IMG/VR virus record: IMGVR_UViG_3300045973_000163
Location: 1 to 29,714 of that record
Length of the DNA: 29,714 nucleotides
Reading direction: 5' to 3' (one strand)
DNA from: a virus
Made by a program: the position numbers and the translations under genes. Positions within the stretch are counted from its first letter, which is position 1. Each line of letters starts with the position of its first letter. The notes under the pieces were generated by a model, which saw only the letters and a list, made by a program, of their open reading frames with translations, was not told where the DNA came from and made no database searches. Below, in pieces: positions 28,453 through 29,714 of this stretch.

Positions 28453-28668
28453 ATGACGCACGAACGGCGCATCACGGTCAACGCGCCCACGTCCGACTCG
28501 GCTGGCGCTGCCGTGCGGGCCGAGATGGCGAAGCGCGGCCCCGCCGGGAGCGTCACGGCAGTGTCCAGCCTCGCGGGTGCGGACAAGCCTGACGATGCGG
28601 TCGCGATAGTCGTGACCAAGCCGGTCGGTCCGCGTCACACGTACCTCGTCTGGGTCACCCTCGAATAG
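28453..28668 (+). CDS. Small hypothetical protein in an array cassette
   Basis: A 71-residue protein from an ATG with GAGG eight bases upstream. The sequence alternates short strands and a helix: 'RRITVNAP', 'AGAAVRAEMAKRG', 'SVTAVSSL', 'AVAIVVTKPV', 'TYLVWVTLE'. That beta-alpha-beta order fits a small ferredoxin-like or dsRNA-binding-like fold, but no family is recognised. The TAG stop shares its G with the reverse array element at 28668. Confidence 0.7.
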   Translation: MTHERRITVNAPTSDSAGAAVRAEMAKRGPAGSVTAVSSLAGADKPDDAVAIVVTKPVGPRHTYLVWVTLE

Positions 28669-28925
28669 TCCATGCGCGCCGTTACGGGCGGGCCGAAAGG
28701 TCCGCCCGCTTGGCATGCCCGTAACGGCTGACACGGACGCCTAGCCACGCGCGCGCCCGCGCGTGAGGGTCTGTGTTCGGCGTTACGGGCCTTCGCGTGC
28801 GTGCCCGCGCGCGCGACGCGCGCCGGGTGGGACAGCCCGTAACGCCCGGCACTGACTCCGTGATCACGGCTCGCCGCCCGCCCGCGCGCGCGAGTAGCCC
28901 GTAACGCCCACCACTGACCGGATCA
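28669..28925. other. Repeat spacer between cassettes
   Basis: No gene seen. It holds two reverse/forward element pairs (28668 with 28717, 28769 with 28835) and one further forward copy. The first pair encloses a hairpin GGGCGGGCC-GAAA-GGTCCGCCC (28686-28707) that resembles a terminator without a U-run. Confidence 0.75.
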
Positions 28926-28940
28926 GCCCGTAACGCCCGC

Positions 28941-28970
28941 CACTAAACCGTGAGAGGCGCAAGCGGCGCT
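28941..28970 (+). promoter_or_regulatory. Conserved leader, copy 3, with compensatory stem change
   Basis: CACTAAACCGTGAGAGG continues from the element at 28926, then GGCGC-aagcg-GCGCT. Relative to the other copies the third stem pair changes from G-C to C-G, which supports a real RNA hairpin. The start codon follows 18 bases later. Confidence 0.75.
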
Positions 28971-28988
28971 CGAACCGGGAGACTCACG

Positions 28989-29645
28989 ATGGCAGTCCTC
29001 ACGCACGTTGTCGGCAAGTCCGGCAACAGTAAGACCGGGCCGGTGGCCGCGACCTATCGCGACCGGACATCCTGCCCGGCATCCTGCCCGGCGATGCCCA
29101 TCTGCTATGCCAAGGGCCGCATCGAGTCTATCGCCCGCAAGTACGGCACGGCCGAGCCGAGCGCCAACATCCGAGCGCTCGCGGTCACGATCCCGCACGG
29201 TGGCACGTTCCGGGTCGGCGTTGTCGGCGACTTTCTGACATCCGACGGCACGCTGGACGAGGCGTACGTGGCGGACATCGCATATGTCGCATACATGCGG
29301 CCGGACATCACAATCATCGCCTACACCCATGCGTGGCGCACGCTCACGCCGGACGCGTTCCCGTTCGCAGTGTCGGCATCGTGCGACAGCCCGCGCGACA
29401 TCTCGGACGCGGTCGCGGCCGGATGGCCCACGGTCGCGACGGTCGCAGACTCGGCCGCGTTCGGCCGCACGGTCGCCGGTCGCAAGGTCGTGCAGTGTCC
29501 CGCGCAGACTCGCGGCGTCACGTGCGACACGTGCCGACTGTGCGCACGGCCCAACAGGGCCGCGACAATCGGGTTCGCGCTGCACGGCATCGCGGCCAAG
29601 AGCACGGCGAACCGCGCGCAGTACGACGCCCACGCGGACGCCTAG
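28989..29645 (+). CDS. Cysteine-motif phage protein, GP88-like
   Basis: A 218-residue protein from an ATG with GGGAG seven bases upstream. The N-terminus 'GKSGNSKTGPVAATYRDRTSCPASCPAMPICYAKGR' resembles, from memory, the phage GP88 family ('NxKTG' followed by Cys-x3-Cys-x5-Cys-Tyr-Ala). A second Cys cluster, 'VTCDTCRLCARP', lies near residue 190. Together they could hold an iron-sulphur cluster or zinc. The middle alternates strands and helices ('TFRVGVVGDFLTSDG', 'DITIIAYTHAW') in a way that suggests a TIM-barrel-like fold. Its biochemical role is unknown. It is the last complete gene in the window. Confidence 0.7.
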   Translation: MAVLTHVVGKSGNSKTGPVAATYRDRTSCPASCPAMPICYAKGRIESIARKYGTAEPSANIRALAVTIPHGGTFRVGVVGDFLTSDGTLDEAYVADIAYVAYMRPDITIIAYTHAWRTLTPDAFPFAVSASCDSPRDISDAVAAGWPTVATVADSAAFGRTVAGRKVVQCPAQTRGVTCDTCRLCARPNRAATIGFALHGIAAKSTANRAQYDAHADA

Positions 29646-29666
29646 ACGGTCAATGCACAGCGTTAC

Positions 29667-29696
29667 GGGCAGGCTGGGGGGCCTGCCCGTTTCTCT
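29667..29696 (+). terminator. Intrinsic terminator after the last array gene
   Basis: GGGCAGGC and GCCTGCCC pair perfectly around TGGGGG and are followed by GTTTCTCT. The hairpin starts inside the reverse array element at 29649. Confidence 0.7.
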
Positions 29697-29714
29697 ATGC
29701 CCGCCGTTACGGGC

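Larger units (their letters stand above)
26300..29714. repeat. Array of about 27 bipartite elements GCCCGTAACG-N5-CACKGAC
   Basis: The unit is GCCCGTAACG, exactly five variable bases, then CACKGAC (last box variably CAYNGAC or CACTAAA). Forward copies start at 26462, 26494, 27653, 27764, 27828, 27857, 28308, 28361, 28390, 28717, 28835, 28897 and 28926. Reverse copies start at 26300, 26409, 27399, 27462, 27504, 27551, 27605, 27705, 28118, 28668, 28769, 29649 and 29693; the copy at 28247 is a hybrid. Except for the copy at 28118 at a stop/start junction, and shared bases at stop codons, all are intergenic. None was seen elsewhere in the window. The array reaches the right edge. Confidence 0.95.

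Noticed and set aside
26300-29714. CRISPR array
   Set aside because: Spacing between repeats is irregular, copies lie in both orientations, genes lie between them, and the intervals are themselves repetitive.
26300-29714. Classical integron attC sites
   Set aside because: The box architecture is similar, but GTTACGG does not fit GTTRRRY, and there are many more copies than genes. Kept only as an analogy.

Overview
The window is most of the structural half, plus the integration and accessory region, of a tailed phage or prophage. The structural set fits a long-tailed siphovirus: HK97-type capsid, prohead protease, portal, tube protein, frameshifted tail chaperone and a 1616-residue tape measure, with no sheath gene seen. 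G+C is high, GTG/TTG starts are frequent, and the tail-gene style suggests a phage of a high-G+C Gram-positive (actinobacterial) host. The host is an inference. No lysis, replication or repressor gene is recognisable here.

Left block (1-19259, all minus strand, so read right to left): zinc-ribbon protein, portal, protease/scaffold, capsid, two small proteins, a GT-B glycosyltransferase, head-tail connectors, tail completion proteins, tail tube, tail chaperone with a GGGAAAG slippery site, terminator, tape measure, two large tail-tip/fibre proteins sharing a C-terminal module, a hub-like protein, an OB-like protein and a partial tail protein.

Middle block (19275-24761, minus strand): small and large terminase, a zinc-ribbon protein and 29 tRNA genes with encoded CCA, often 0-7 bases apart, that together cover all 20 amino acids. 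The run ends in a strong terminator. One plus-strand gene and one minus-strand protein gene sit inside the tRNA run. The switch from terminase small-subunit to large-subunit coding is a clean +1 change of frame.

Integration block (24762-26645, plus strand): the 3' half of a tRNA-Asn that looks like an attP core, a terminator hairpin flanked by direct repeats that may be arm sites, an XerC/D-like tyrosine recombinase, then non-coding DNA rich in inverted repeats.

Right block (26300-29714): very G+C-rich DNA with five small plus-strand genes, embedded in about 27 copies of a bipartite element, GCCCGTAACG-N5-CACKGAC, in both orientations. Genes or gene pairs are bracketed by a forward copy with a conserved 30-base leader and a reverse copy at or just after the stop codon. 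This cassette-like array beside a tyrosine recombinase is the most unusual thing in the window, and it runs off the right edge.
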